Shown: in pieces, positions 9,285 to 18,617 of the stretch
Position numbering within the stretch: position 1 is the stretch's first letter
Layout: each line of letters begins with the position of its first letter
From: Halomonas lysinitropha
GTDB taxonomy: Bacteria > Pseudomonadota > Gammaproteobacteria > Pseudomonadales > Halomonadaceae
NCBI RefSeq assembly: GCF_902500215.1
Contig: NZ_CABVOU010000014.1
Location: 152,316 to 216,315, forward strand
Direction of reading: 5' to 3'
DNA: 64,000 nucleotides
The notes under the pieces: generated by a model
The model's database searches: none
Told to the model about the DNA's origin: nothing
What the model saw: the letters and a program-made list of their open reading frames with translations, nothing else
Position numbers and translations under genes: made by a program

Positions 9285-10127
9285 GTGAAATCCAGCAAGC
9301 TGATAATGGGGTGTCTGGCCACCCTGGGCCTGACCGCAGGTAGCGCCGTTGCACAGGACGACGCGCAACGTGAGGCCATCGCGGAACGCCTGAAGCCGGT
9401 CGGGGAACTCTGTCTGCAAGGCGAGGACTGTGGCACCGCCATGGCATCCAGCAACGGTGGCGATGACACCACGAGTGATGGCGGCAGCGTGGATGGCGAA
9501 AGCGTCTATAACAACGTTTGCATGGCCTGCCACGAAACGGGTGCCGCCGGGGCCCCCGTACGCGGCGACGAGGCCGCCTGGAGCGAGCGTACCGGCAAGG
9601 GCTTCGAGACCCTGCTGAGCCATTCCATCAACGGCTTCAACGCCATGCCGGCCAAGGGTGGCAACCCCAACCTCTCCGATGCAGAGGTAGAAGCGGCAAC
9701 CGCCTATCTGGTTGAACCGGTAATGGACGTCCCGGAACAGGGTGGCGATGAGGCACCGGCCGAGGAAGCGACTTCCGCCGAAGAAGACACGGCCTCGGGC
9801 GAAGAGGACACTGCTGCTTCGGGCGAAGAACAAGCCACCGACTCCAGTGAGGAAGCCGCTTCCGGCGACGAACCGTCACATGCCGGCATCGATGGCGAGG
9901 CGATCTACAACCAGGTGTGCATGGCCTGCCACGAGACCGGCGCTGCTGGCGCCCCGGTTCGTAGCAATGCCGATCAGTGGACGGACCGCATGTCCAAGGG
10001 CATGGAGACTCTCTATGACCACTCGATCAACGGCTTCAACGCCATGCCGGCCAAGGGTGGAAACCCCAACCTCTCCGATGACGAGGTGAAGGCCGCCACC
10101 GACTACCTGGTTGAGCCGGTGCAGTAA
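9285..10127 (+). CDS. Two-haem c5-type cytochrome c with duplicated domain
   Basis: A 280-residue exported electron carrier. Residues 1-23 are a signal peptide (cleavage near AVA-QDD). Two near-identical cytochrome c5 domains follow, each with CMACH (C79-C82-H83 and C212-C215-H216) and a distal Met in FNAMPAKGGNPNLSD (M121 and M254). They are joined by a linker of about 50 residues, mainly Glu, Ala, Ser and Asp. The GTG at 9285 has GAGAGG eight bases upstream and gives the cleanest signal peptide; in-frame GTGs at 9276 and 9279 are alternatives. It stands alone, convergent with rep. Likely a soluble periplasmic donor to an oxidase; the partner is unknown. Confidence 0.9.
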   Translation: MKSSKLIMGCLATLGLTAGSAVAQDDAQREAIAERLKPVGELCLQGEDCGTAMASSNGGDDTTSDGGSVDGESVYNNVCMACHETGAAGAPVRGDEAAWSERTGKGFETLLSHSINGFNAMPAKGGNPNLSDAEVEAATAYLVEPVMDVPEQGGDEAPAEEATSAEEDTASGEEDTAASGEEQATDSSEEAASGDEPSHAGIDGEAIYNQVCMACHETGAAGAPVRSNADQWTDRMSKGMETLYDHSINGFNAMPAKGGNPNLSDDEVKAATDYLVEPVQ

Positions 10128-10150
10128 GTTCCCGCCAGCGGGAAAGGGTG

Positions 10151-10172
10151 CGGGGCGCCTCAGGGCGCCCCG
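10151..10172. terminator. Terminator hairpin between the cytochrome gene and rep
   Basis: A perfect 9-bp GC stem (10151-10159 with 10164-10172) with loop TCAG lies midway between two convergent genes. There is no long T-run on either side, but position and strength suggest a shared bidirectional terminator. Confidence 0.6.
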
Positions 10173-10194
10173 CTTGCGTCTGGGCAGGAAACGC

Positions 10195-12261
10195 TCAGCC
10201 GAGCAAAGACCGCAGCCCGGCGATAGCATCCTGCCCACGCGCCTGCTTTTTCTCGGGGTCTTCGCGATCCGCGCGCCCCTCCCACTCCAGATCCCTCTCT
10301 GGCAGCTCGTCGAGAAAGCGACTCGGCGTGCAGTCCATCAATTCGCCATAGGTCTTGCGCTGGCGTGCCAGTGTAAGGGTCAGGGTGCGTCGCGCCCGGG
10401 TGATGCCCACATAGGCCAGGCGACGCTCCTCCTCCACCGTGCCCGCTTCGATGGCGTTGCGATGGGGCAACAGCTCTTCCTCCAGGCCCATCAGGTAAAC
10501 GTGGGGAAACTCCAATCCCTTGGAGGCGTGCATGGTCAGCAGCTGGACCCGGTCGGAGTCATCCTCCTCGGCCTGCTGCTCGAGAATGTCGCGCAGTACC
10601 AACCGGGAGATGGCCGACTCCACGTCATCAGTCTCGGTCTCCGTGCTTGCCGTGTCCTCGGGATCACGGTTCATGGACTTCTCCAGCTGGTCGACCAGTA
10701 CCCAGACGTTGGCCATGCGCCGCTCGGCGATGGTTGGCGCGCTGGCGTTCTGGTAGAGCCAGGCCTCGTAGTCCATCTCGTGCAACATGCCGCGGATGGC
10801 TTCGATGGCGTCGCCCTCGTCCATGCGCCGCCGAACGCCATCGATGAAGTGGGTAAACCTCCCCAACCTCTCGACGGCTTTGACCGACAGCTGCTGCTCC
10901 AGGCCCAGCTCGTGGCAGGCGGCGAATAGCGAGATGCCGCGCCCGGTTGCCGGGTCGTTGGCGTAGTTGGCGAGCTTCTCCAGGGTGCCGGGGCCGATCT
11001 CGCGGCGCGGCACATTGACGATGCGCAGGAAGGCATTATCGTCCGCCGGGTTGATCAGCAGCCGCAGGTAGGCCATGGCATCCTTGATCTCGTTGCGCGA
11101 GAAGAAGGAGGTGCCCCCGGAGAGCTTGTAGGGAATCTGGTAGTGCTGCAGCTTGAGCTCCAGCAGCCGGGCCTGGAAATTGCCGCGATAGAGCACCGCA
11201 AAATCGCGCCATTCGGCCCTCTCCTTGATGCGCCGAGTCAGGATTTCGCTGGCCACGCGCTCGGCCTCGGCCTCCTCGTGGCGATTGACCACCACGCGAA
11301 TCGCCGCGCCCTCGCCCATCTCCGACCACAGGGTCTTGTCGTAGACGTGGGGATTGTGACTGATCAGTGCATTGGCGGTGCGCAGGATGGTACCGGTGGA
11401 GCGGTAGTTCTGCTCCAGCTTGATCACCTTGAGGCGCGGAAAGTCCTCGCCCAGGGTCACCAGGTTCTCGGGGCGCGCCCCGCGCCAGGCATAGATCGAC
11501 TGGTCGTCGTCGCCCACCACGGTGAAAGTCGACCGCTCCCCCATCAGCAGCCGGACCAGCAGATATTGACTGATGTTGGTGTCCTGGTACTCGTCCACCA
11601 GCATGTAGTGGATCTTGCGCCGCCAGCGGGCCAGCGCCTCGGAATCGTCGCGCAGCAGTACCACCGGCAGCAGAATCAGGTCGTCGAAGTCCACGGCGTT
11701 GTAGGCCTTGAGGTGGCGCACATAGGCTTCGTAGACCCGAGCGGCGTACTGCTCGTCGTCGTCCGCGGCATGCGAGAGGGCCTGACCGGGCAGCACCAGG
11801 TCATTCTTCCACTGAGAGATCTGGTGCTGCACGGCGTTGATCTGGTCCGCATCGACCTGGGCGTCCTTGTTCATCAGGTCGCGGAGCAGCGCCTTGGCAT
11901 CCTCCGGATCGAACAGTGAGAAGCCCGGCCGGTAGCCCAGCACCTTGAGCTCGCTACGGATGATATTGAGCCCCAGGGTGTGAAAGGTGGAGACGGTCAA
12001 CCCGTGTCCTTCCTTGCCCTTGAGCATGCTCCCCACGCGCTCCTTCATCTCCCGGGCCGCCTTGTTGGTGAAGGTCACCGCGGCAATGCGCCGAGCACTC
12101 ATGCCGCACTCCTGCACCAGGTAGGCGATCTTGGTGGTGATCACGCTGGTCTTGCCGGAACCCGCACCGGCCAGCACCAGGCAGGGGCCGTCGATGTAGC
12201 GCACCGCCTCCTGCTGGCGGGGGTTGAGCCCGGCGAGCCGGCTGGCGATAGTCGGTGACAT
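10195..12261 (-). CDS. rep: ATP-dependent DNA helicase Rep
   Basis: A 688-residue superfamily I 3'-5' helicase that helps restart replication and clears proteins from forks. The UvrD/Rep motifs are in order: Q-motif LNPRQQEAV, Walker A AGAGSGKT (residues 31-38), TFTNKAAREMKERV, Walker B VDEYQDTN, GDDDQSIYAWRGA, the RTL-type motif EQNYRST, TMHASKGLEF and YVGITRARR. Length and the short C-terminus fit Rep rather than UvrD. Its ATG overlaps the TGA of trmL by one base, so the two are co-transcribed. Confidence 0.95.
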   Translation of the reverse strand: MSPTIASRLAGLNPRQQEAVRYIDGPCLVLAGAGSGKTSVITTKIAYLVQECGMSARRIAAVTFTNKAAREMKERVGSMLKGKEGHGLTVSTFHTLGLNIIRSELKVLGYRPGFSLFDPEDAKALLRDLMNKDAQVDADQINAVQHQISQWKNDLVLPGQALSHAADDDEQYAARVYEAYVRHLKAYNAVDFDDLILLPVVLLRDDSEALARWRRKIHYMLVDEYQDTNISQYLLVRLLMGERSTFTVVGDDDQSIYAWRGARPENLVTLGEDFPRLKVIKLEQNYRSTGTILRTANALISHNPHVYDKTLWSEMGEGAAIRVVVNRHEEAEAERVASEILTRRIKERAEWRDFAVLYRGNFQARLLELKLQHYQIPYKLSGGTSFFSRNEIKDAMAYLRLLINPADDNAFLRIVNVPRREIGPGTLEKLANYANDPATGRGISLFAACHELGLEQQLSVKAVERLGRFTHFIDGVRRRMDEGDAIEAIRGMLHEMDYEAWLYQNASAPTIAERRMANVWVLVDQLEKSMNRDPEDTASTETETDDVESAISRLVLRDILEQQAEEDDSDRVQLLTMHASKGLEFPHVYLMGLEEELLPHRNAIEAGTVEEERRLAYVGITRARRTLTLTLARQRKTYGELMDCTPSRFLDELPERDLEWEGRADREDPEKKQARGQDAIAGLRSLLG

Positions 12262-12782
12262 CAGCGGTTCCTCGCAGACTCGGGGGCGTCGCGCGACGGA
12301 AGGTCGGCCCCCGGGAGGCCGGCGCCTACGAAGCCCAGCTGGCGCCAGGCCTCGAAGACCACCGCCGCGCAGGCGTTGGAGAGGTTCAGGCTGCGGCTCT
12401 CCGCCAACATGGGAATGCGCAGGCGTCGCGATTCGGGCAGGGCATCGAGCATCGCCTGGGGCAGGCCGCGAGTCTCGGGGCCGAACACCAGGGCATCACC
12501 CTCGCGGTAGGCGGGTTCATGATAGCCGGTGCGCCCGCGGGTCGAGACGGCGAAGACCCGCTCGGGGGCCACGGCCGCCTGGAAGGCCGCCCAGTCGGCA
12601 TGGACCCGGACTCGCGCCCACTCGTGGTAGTCGAGCCCTGCGCGGCGCAGGCGCTTGTCGTCCAGCACGAAGCCCAGCGGTTCGATCAGGTGCAGGCGAA
12701 AGCCGGTGTTCGCGCAGAGGCGGATCAGGTTGCCGGTGTTGGGGGGAATTTCGGGCTGATAGAGCACCACGTCGAGCATCAA
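12261..12782 (-). CDS. trmL: tRNA (cytidine(34)-2'-O)-methyltransferase TrmL
   Basis: A 173-residue SPOUT methyltransferase that 2'-O-methylates the wobble base of tRNA-Leu species using S-adenosylmethionine. The knotted SAM-binding region is visible in [12 protein letters not shown] and [21 protein letters not shown], with the N-terminal [18 protein letters not shown]. There is a short extra C-terminal tail ([18 protein letters not shown]). Two starting Met codons are adjacent (12782 and 12779). It lies directly before rep. Confidence 0.93.
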   Translation of the reverse strand: MMLDVVLYQPEIPPNTGNLIRLCANTGFRLHLIEPLGFVLDDKRLRRAGLDYHEWARVRVHADWAAFQAAVAPERVFAVSTRGRTGYHEPAYREGDALVFGPETRGLPQAMLDALPESRRLRIPMLAESRSLNLSNACAAVVFEAWRQLGFVGAGLPGADLPSRDAPESARNR

Positions 12783-12874
12783 CGACTCCTGATATGAAAG
12801 GCCCGTAACGCACTCGGGCCCCGTGCGGGGCCCGAGGGACGATCGGCAAGCACCGGCAGCGCGCCACGTGACGC

Positions 12875-13573
12875 TCAGTCGCCTGCCACCCCATAGTGGG
12901 CGCGGTAGGTGCGGATCGCCTCGGCATGAGGCTGCATCGCCTCACCGGCGTGCGCTTCGAGGTACTCGAGCACCAGGTCCAGGGTCACGATGCTGACCAC
13001 CGGCATGTCATAGGCGGCCTCGACCTCCTGGATGGCACTTTGACGCTTGGTTCTACCCTCGGCCTGCCCGCACTCCTGGCGATCCAGGGCGATCAGCACA
13101 CCGGCCGCCCGGGCACCCGCGCCCTCGATCAGACCCATCACCTCGCGAATGGCGGTGCCGGCGGTGATCACGTCGTCGATGATCAGGACCCGCCCCTCGA
13201 GTGCGGCACCGACGATGTTGCCCCCCTCGCCGTGGTCCTTGGCCTCCTTGCGGTTGAAGGCATAGGGCAGGTCACGATCGTGGTGGTCGGCCAGCGCCAC
13301 GGCGGTGGTGGCCGCCAGCGGGATGCCCTTGTAGGCCGGACCGAACAGTACGTCGATCTCGAGGCCACTGGCCTGGATGGCCCGGGCATAGAAACGCCCC
13401 AGTCGCGCCAGGGCGCCACCGCTACGGAACAGGCCGGCGTTGAAGAAGTAAGGGCTGACCCGGCCGGACTTCAGGGTGAATTCGCCGAAGCTCAACACGC
13501 CCTGTTCGATGGCGAACTCGATGAACTCCCGCTGGTAGTCTTGCATGCGCTGTGCGCCCGGCTGGTCCGCCAC
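12875..13573 (-). CDS. pyrE: Orotate phosphoribosyltransferase
   Basis: A 232-residue enzyme making orotidine 5'-phosphate from orotate and PRPP in pyrimidine synthesis. The PRPP loop is [14 protein letters not shown] (residues 128-141); [18 protein letters not shown] and the mobile loop [13 protein letters not shown] are typical. The start at 13573 is a GTG with GAGGAGG four bases upstream; the Met at 13546 (MQDYQREF) aligns better with the E. coli protein start but has no clear ribosome site. It is divergent from crc, as in Pseudomonas. Confidence 0.95.
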   Translation of the reverse strand: MADQPGAQRMQDYQREFIEFAIEQGVLSFGEFTLKSGRVSPYFFNAGLFRSGGALARLGRFYARAIQASGLEIDVLFGPAYKGIPLAATTAVALADHHDRDLPYAFNRKEAKDHGEGGNIVGAALEGRVLIIDDVITAGTAIREVMGLIEGAGARAAGVLIALDRQECGQAEGRTKRQSAIQEVEAAYDMPVVSIVTLDLVLEYLEAHAGEAMQPHAEAIRTYRAHYGVAGD

Positions 13574-13706
13574 AGAGCCTCCTCTTCACGGTCAAGGACC
13601 CAGTATTTCTCGATCAAGGGCCAATATCACGTCTATCGACCGGGGCCATTTACCCAAACGTCGAAACGTCGGGTATCATACACGCGCGACGCAAAAGGGA
13701 CCATGT

Positions 13707-14474
13707 ATGAAAATCGCCACCATCAATGTCAACGGCATCCGCGAAGCCGTCGGTCGAGGCTTCCTCGACTGGCTCGCCGGCCAGGACGCCGATGTCGTCT
13801 GCGTGCAGAACCTCAAGGCCAAGAGCTTCGAGCTGGACGACAGCATCCTCTATCCGGAAGGCTACGAGGGCTACTTCCTCGATGCCGAGCAGGACGGCTT
13901 CTCTGGGGTCGGCCTCTACTGCCGCAAGATCCCCAAGGCGATCATGTACGGCCTGGGATTTCCCCAGTGCGATCACGAGGCACGTTTCCTGCAGGCCGAC
14001 TATGACCGCTTCAGCGTCGCCAGCTTCCTGATGCCCGACGGCAGCGACGTTGCCGCCAAGCAGGCCTTCATGGCTCAGTATCAGGAGTACCTGTCGAAGA
14101 TGGCCCGCAAGCGCCGCGAGTACATCATCTGTGGCACCTGGCACATTGCCCACAAGACCCTCGACCTGGAGAACTGGGCCGACAACCAGACCACGCCCGG
14201 CTTCAAGCCCGAGGAGCGCGCCTGGATGGACCAGGTGTTCGGCCCCACCGGCTTCATCGACACCTTCCGCGAGATCAACCGCGACGCCGGCGAGTACACC
14301 TGGTGGCCCAAACTCGACCAGGAGGTGCCGCGTTCCCGCCAGGAAGGCTGGCGCATCGACTATCAGGTCGTGGGCCCCGAGTTCCGCCGCCATGTGGTGG
14401 ATGCCTGGATCGACTACGATGCCACCTTCTCGGAGTTTGCCCCGCTGATCGTCGAGTATGACCTGACGCTCTGA
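13707..14474 (+). CDS. crc: Catabolite repression control protein Crc (inactive exonuclease III fold)
   Basis: A 255-residue member of the exonuclease III/endonuclease fold that has lost its catalytic residues, as in Pseudomonas Crc. The position of the metal-binding Glu is Asn35 (CVQNLKAKSFELDD), the Asp/Asn pair of the GDxN motif is replaced in CGTWHIAHKTLD, and the Asp-His pair near the end reads SEFAPLIVEYD. Crc acts with Hfq to block translation of catabolic mRNAs carrying A-rich motifs. ATG at 13707 follows AAGGGA; a -10-like TATCAT lies about 30 bases upstream. The pyrE-crc-rph-yicC order matches Pseudomonas aeruginosa. Confidence 0.88.
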   Translation: MKIATINVNGIREAVGRGFLDWLAGQDADVVCVQNLKAKSFELDDSILYPEGYEGYFLDAEQDGFSGVGLYCRKIPKAIMYGLGFPQCDHEARFLQADYDRFSVASFLMPDGSDVAAKQAFMAQYQEYLSKMARKRREYIICGTWHIAHKTLDLENWADNQTTPGFKPEERAWMDQVFGPTGFIDTFREINRDAGEYTWWPKLDQEVPRSRQEGWRIDYQVVGPEFRRHVVDAWIDYDATFSEFAPLIVEYDLTL

Positions 14475-14493
14475 GTCCGCTCCCTTCGTCGCC

Positions 14494-14545
14494 GTTCCGG
14501 TCCGCCGGAACGCACCGTGCCGGCCACTTGGGCCGGCGCGGTGCG
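14494..14545. terminator. Tandem terminator hairpins between crc and rph
   Basis: Two adjacent stem-loops separate the convergent genes: a perfect 7-bp stem GTTCCGG-TCCG-CCGGAAC (14494-14511), then a 15-bp stem with one wobble pair (14511-14525 with 14531-14545) and a 5-base loop. They probably stop transcription from both sides. Confidence 0.75.
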
Positions 14546-14564
14546 TTAAGGAGGATACGCAGGA

Positions 14565-15302
14565 TCAGCGAGGGATGCCCAACGCCTCGCGCTGGTGCTC
14601 GAACAGCTCGTAGCCGGCCTTCTCGGCCAGGTCGAGCATGGCGTCAAGCTGGGCTCGGCTGAAGGTGCCGGCTTCGGCGGTGCCCTGCACCTCGATCAGT
14701 CCACCCCCCTCGGCCATCACCACGTTCATGTCGGTATCGGCGCTGGAGTCCTCGGGGTAGTCCAGGTCGACGACCGGCAACCCCTTGAACAGCCCCACCG
14801 AGACCGAACTCACCAGCTGGTAGAAGGGATCGCCCTTGATCAGCTTCTCGCGCTGCAGGTGGCGGATGGCATCGATCAGCGCCACGCAGCCGCCAGTGAT
14901 GGAGGCGGTGCGGGTGCCGCCATCGGCCTGGATGACGTCGCAGTCCACGGTGATGGTGAACTCGCCAAGCTTCTTGAGGTTCACCGCCGCTCGCAGCGAG
15001 CGACCGATCAGCCGCTGGATCTCCAGGGTGCGGCCGCCCTGCTTGCCGCGGGTGGCCTCGCGGCTGCCGCGGGTGTGGGTGGCCCGGGGCAGCATGCCGT
15101 ACTCGGCGGTCACCCAGCCCTGCTTCTTGCCGCGCAGCCAGCGGGGCACGCCAACCTCGACGCTGGCGTTGCACAGCACCTTGGTATCGCCGAACTCCAC
15201 CAGCACCGAGCCCTCGGCATGGCGGGTATAGTCGCGGGTGAGACGAATCTCGCGGGACTGGTCGGGGGCGCGTCCGCTGGGACGCCGGATCTCCGAAGAC
15301 AT
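14565..15302 (-). CDS. rph: Ribonuclease PH
   Basis: A 245-residue phosphorolytic exoribonuclease that trims the 3' ends of tRNA precursors. The family sequence is intact: [19 protein letters not shown] at the N-terminus, [14 protein letters not shown], the phosphate-binding region [28 protein letters not shown] and the C-terminal [13 protein letters not shown]. Length matches the full-length active form rather than the truncated K-12 version. GAGAGGTGCC precedes the ATG. It is divergent from yicC. Confidence 0.96.
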   Translation of the reverse strand: MSSEIRRPSGRAPDQSREIRLTRDYTRHAEGSVLVEFGDTKVLCNASVEVGVPRWLRGKKQGWVTAEYGMLPRATHTRGSREATRGKQGGRTLEIQRLIGRSLRAAVNLKKLGEFTITVDCDVIQADGGTRTASITGGCVALIDAIRHLQREKLIKGDPFYQLVSSVSVGLFKGLPVVDLDYPEDSSADTDMNVVMAEGGGLIEVQGTAEAGTFSRAQLDAMLDLAEKAGYELFEHQREALGIPR

Positions 15303-15442
15303 GGCACCTCTCTTGAATCGGGATGGTGACGGGACGTCACGTGATGGAAGGGGGCCATTCTACACGCTCTGATCTACACGGTCTGGGCGGGGAATCGGTT
15401 ACACTGCCGGCCCAGAGAGATCACGGCGCAACGGGAGGCACC

Positions 15443-16306
15443 ATGGCCCACAGCATGACCGCCTTTTCACGCCAGGATAGCGACACCGCGGCCGGCAGCC
15501 TGCAGATCGAGCTGCGCTCGGTGAATCAGCGCTACCTCGAACCCCACTTCCGCCTGCCGGAGGCGCTGCGCGACCTGGAGCCGATGTTCCGCGAGGCCCT
15601 GCGCAATCGCCTGGCCCGGGGCAAGGTCGAATGCACGCTGCGCTTCGAGCCCACCGGCAACGAGGCGGCACTGAGCGTCGACCGTCGACGCCTTGCCGCG
15701 CTGGCCACGGCCCTGGGGGAGGTCCGCGAAAGCGTGCCGGAGGCCACCATGCCCGATGCCCTGAGCCTGCTCGACCACCCCGGCGTGCTGGACCGTCGAG
15801 GTCCCGACATGGCGGCCGTCAAGCAGGAGGCGCTGGCGCTGTTTCAGGCTGCCCTGGACGACCTTGTCGCCGGCCGTGCCCGGGAGGGCGAGAAGCTCGC
15901 TGCACTGATCCGCGAGCGGCTGATCGCAGTGAACGCCCAGGTGGCCGAGGTGCACCGGCTGATGCCGCATATCCTCGAACGCCAGCGGGTTCAGCTGCTG
16001 GAGCGGATGGAAGCGATACGTGCCGAGCTGGAGCCCCAGCGGCTGGAGGCCGAGCTGGTGCTGCTCGCCCAGAAGGCCGACGTCGACGAGGAGCTCGACC
16101 GCCTGACCACTCACGTCGCCGAGGTGGCGCGCCAGCTCGGCCAACCAGGCCCGGTGGGGCGGCGCCTGGATTTCCTGATGCAGGAGCTCAACCGCGAGGC
16201 CAATACCCTGTCGTCCAAGTCGGTGGTGGCCGCCACCACCCGCTGCGCCGTGGAGCTCAAGGTGCTGATCGAGCAGATGCGCGAGCAGATCCAGAACATC
16301 GAGTGA
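15443..16306 (+). CDS. yicC: YicC-family endoribonuclease
   Basis: A 287-residue protein of the YicC family (YicC N-terminal and DUF1732 C-terminal domains), members of which act as endoribonucleases. Characteristic are MTAFSRQD at the start, the ELRSVNQRYLEPHFRLPE segment and the C-terminal RLDFLMQELNREANTLSSKS. The ATG at 15443 has GGGAGG five bases upstream; a longer frame from 15323 adds only intergenic sequence. TACACT upstream (about 15397-15402) may be a -10 element. In Pseudomonas gmk follows; here it does not. Confidence 0.92.
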   Translation: MAHSMTAFSRQDSDTAAGSLQIELRSVNQRYLEPHFRLPEALRDLEPMFREALRNRLARGKVECTLRFEPTGNEAALSVDRRRLAALATALGEVRESVPEATMPDALSLLDHPGVLDRRGPDMAAVKQEALALFQAALDDLVAGRAREGEKLAALIRERLIAVNAQVAEVHRLMPHILERQRVQLLERMEAIRAELEPQRLEAELVLLAQKADVDEELDRLTTHVAEVARQLGQPGPVGRRLDFLMQELNREANTLSSKSVVAATTRCAVELKVLIEQMREQIQNIE

Positions 16307-16690
16307 TGTCTACGGACTTCCATCATCATCCATATCTTATTGTTTTCTATGAAATATGTGGCATAGGTTGTCCTATGGATGTCTACGAAAACTAGCTTAA
16401 GCCCCTGAACCAGCACGACGGTGTCGACGCGGAAAGAGATCGCCCCGGCGCAGACCGGGGCGAAGCGAGAAACAGGGCCCACCATCCTTGGCGTAACATG
16501 GAAAACGCAAGTTTACTTAGCGAGCCGAACCCGCGTCCTTAACTTGGGTCAGCTACTGATCGAGTACCAGGCGAGATCTCTGCAATGCGGTGTAGCGATG
16601 AAGTACGCCGTCTGGAGGCCAAAGCGTGAGCCTCGGCTCCTCCCCAATGATTCACGGCTGACAGACCCCATCCAGCCATTGCCATCCCTG
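16307..16690. other. Gene-free stretch between yicC and the group II intron
   Basis: It opens with about 90 AT-rich bases, then a perfect 8-bp hairpin CGCCCCGG-CGCAGA-CCGGGGCG (16441-16462) that could be the yicC terminator although no T-run follows. The rest shows no coding pattern or recognisable RNA. It is the 3' exon side of the intron insertion. The gmk gene that often follows yicC is missing. Confidence 0.5.
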
Positions 16691-18614
16691 ATCGAGTAGG
16701 AGGGGGAGTTGCCTCCCCCGTCCTCTCACACCACCGGGCATACGGTTCCGTACCACGGCGGTTCACGAAGAACGACTAAGCCCTCTTGCCGTATCGAGTA
16801 CCGAGATCATCCCCTGCTGGGCGAACCAGCGGTTGGGCAAGGCATGGCGTATATGCAGAGCACCTGCGTTCCACCAAGGGCCTCGTCCATTCCCCGCTGA
16901 TTTCCAGGCACGATGCTCGTTCAGACCTAGCGCCAGAAGCTTCCGGCGTCGGGTCCTTGGCCGTTTCCACTGCCGCCAGATCAGGCAGCGCAGTCGGCGG
17001 CGTATCCATCGATCCAGCGCTTCCAGCGGGCGTCTCACATCGACGAGGGAGAAGTAGCTGGCCCAGCCCCGCAGGACGGGGGTCAGCTCTTCGATGACGC
17101 GTCGGATGTTACGCCCTCTGCCGCGTTTCAGGATCTCGCGGAGTCGCTGCATTATGCGCTGCATACTGGCCTTGGTGATGGTCAGCCGTGCCAGCTTGTG
17201 CCGAGTCAGCGTGTAGCCCAGGTATCCTCGGTTCCAAGGCCGATCCACCGCACTCTTGTCGCGATTGACCGTCAGCCGGAGCGAATTCTCGAGAAAATCA
17301 CTCAGGCTGGCCATGACGCGGTCACCCGCCCGCCGACTCTTGACGTACACCTGCACATCGTCGGCATAGCGGCAGAAGCGGTGGCCCCGGCGCTCCAGTT
17401 CCTTGTCCACGTCGTCCAGCAGGATGTTCGCCAGCAGCGGGCTTAACGGCCCGCCCTGGGGCGTACCCTGCTTGCGTGGCGTGGTCAGGCCATGCTGGAA
17501 CATACCGGCTTCCAGATAGCGACGGATCAGGCGCAGAACCCGCGTGTCGCGGACGCGGCGCGCGACCCGTGCCATCAGCAGGTCGTGGTTCACTCGGTCG
17601 AAGAAGGCTTCCAGGTCGAGGTCGACCACCCAGCGGTGGCCGGCAGTGACGTGGGCCTTCATGGCCGAGACGGCCTGCTGGGCACTGCGTTGCGGGCGGT
17701 AGCCGTAGCTTGATTCGGAGAATCCCAGATCGAAGCGCGGCGTCAGCACCTGCAGCAGCGCCTGCTGGATCAGCCGGTCGGTGACCGTGGGGATGCCGAG
17801 CTGTCGGGTCCCGCCCTTGGGCTTGGGGATCTCGACGGCTCGGATTGGGCTGGGGTGGTACTCACCGGCCAGCAGCCGCTCGCGCAGCGTCGGCCAGTGC
17901 TGTTTCAGGTGATCCGCCAACTGTTGCACCGTCATGCCGTCGGCACCCGGTGCGCCCTGGTTGGCGACCACCTTACGGTAAGCCTGCTGCATGTTCTGCG
18001 AGGCGGTAACCGCCTCCATGAGCGAGGCGGGCTCCGCTTTCGTCCACGATGACGACGCCGGGACCGTCTCGACGCTCACCGGCCGGGACTCGGGGTTCCG
18101 CCCCTGCCCCTCTGGGTGAGTGACGGTATTAGCGTCAGGGTCTGTCTTCATGATCGATCCTCGAGACGTCATCGCCTACTCGCGGTTCTTCATGTTCGGC
18201 CCTTGGTGCCGGGGTGAACCGGCACTTACTATGGCCTCTGCTGACGTCTGGTGGCCCATCCCGTCGCCTCTCGACGCCGGTAGCACCGTGGCGGACCACC
18301 AGACCTCCCAGGGTAAGACGCGCGACCTTCCCGCTTATGCCTGTCGGATCTACGTCATGGCGTTCCGTGCAAGTATTGGGCTTCGATGAACATGGCCATC
18401 TCACCCCGCCATGCCGCCTCGTATCCGCTTCCTGTTCGTCAGGCCAGCGTTTTGCCTCGGGCTTCCTTCGGATTCCCCCTCGCGGGAGACACCCTTGCCG
18501 TTGGCTAGCACTTCCCCTTGCCGGGCGTGCAGGGGACTTTCACCCCCAAGTCATCCCGAGGCACCACCCTCGGGAACAGCGCCAGTCAGGCGCTGCGCGC
18601 CATGCCTGGCGCAC
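16691..18614 (-). mobile_element. Group II intron, class C-like, with intron-encoded reverse transcriptase
   Basis: On the minus strand the element starts with GTGCG (18614-18610), the group II 5' consensus, and ends CTACTCGAT at 16691. A 35-base domain V-like hairpin with a CGC triad (16764-16730) and a domain VI stem (about 16724-16691) follow the reverse transcriptase gene. About 460 bases of structured RNA precede that gene. The intron lies directly after a T-run and a 12-bp terminator stem (18623-18649), the classic target of class IIC introns. The encoded protein lacks an endonuclease domain, also as in class C. Exact ends are inferred from consensus and good to a few bases. Confidence 0.85.
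16763..18151 (-). CDS. ltrA: Group II intron reverse transcriptase/maturase
   Basis: A 462-residue intron-encoded protein that helps the intron splice and copies it into new sites. The reverse transcriptase blocks are clear: PKPKGGTRQLGIPTVTDRLIQQAL, SYGYRPQRSAQQAV, VDLDLEAFFDRVNHDLL, KQGTPQGGPLSPLLANI and the catalytic YADD (262-265). A maturase (X) domain with GWASYFSL follows, but no HNH endonuclease. The ATG at 18151 has GAGG seven bases upstream. The frame is intact, so the intron may be active. The stop overlaps the start of domain V. Confidence 0.95.
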   Translation of the reverse strand: MKTDPDANTVTHPEGQGRNPESRPVSVETVPASSSWTKAEPASLMEAVTASQNMQQAYRKVVANQGAPGADGMTVQQLADHLKQHWPTLRERLLAGEYHPSPIRAVEIPKPKGGTRQLGIPTVTDRLIQQALLQVLTPRFDLGFSESSYGYRPQRSAQQAVSAMKAHVTAGHRWVVDLDLEAFFDRVNHDLLMARVARRVRDTRVLRLIRRYLEAGMFQHGLTTPRKQGTPQGGPLSPLLANILLDDVDKELERRGHRFCRYADDVQVYVKSRRAGDRVMASLSDFLENSLRLTVNRDKSAVDRPWNRGYLGYTLTRHKLARLTITKASMQRIMQRLREILKRGRGRNIRRVIEELTPVLRGWASYFSLVDVRRPLEALDRWIRRRLRCLIWRQWKRPRTRRRKLLALGLNEHRAWKSAGNGRGPWWNAGALHIRHALPNRWFAQQGMISVLDTARGLSRSS

Positions 18615-18617
18615 CAT

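Noticed and set aside
9620..10080. Long direct repeat that could be read as a tandem array or CRISPR
   Set aside because: It is the internal duplication of the two haem domains of one cytochrome gene, with only two copies.
13545..13706. N-terminal extension of Crc by 54 residues
   Set aside because: The extra part overlaps pyrE and the promoter, and homologues start at the ATG at 13707, which has a ribosome site.
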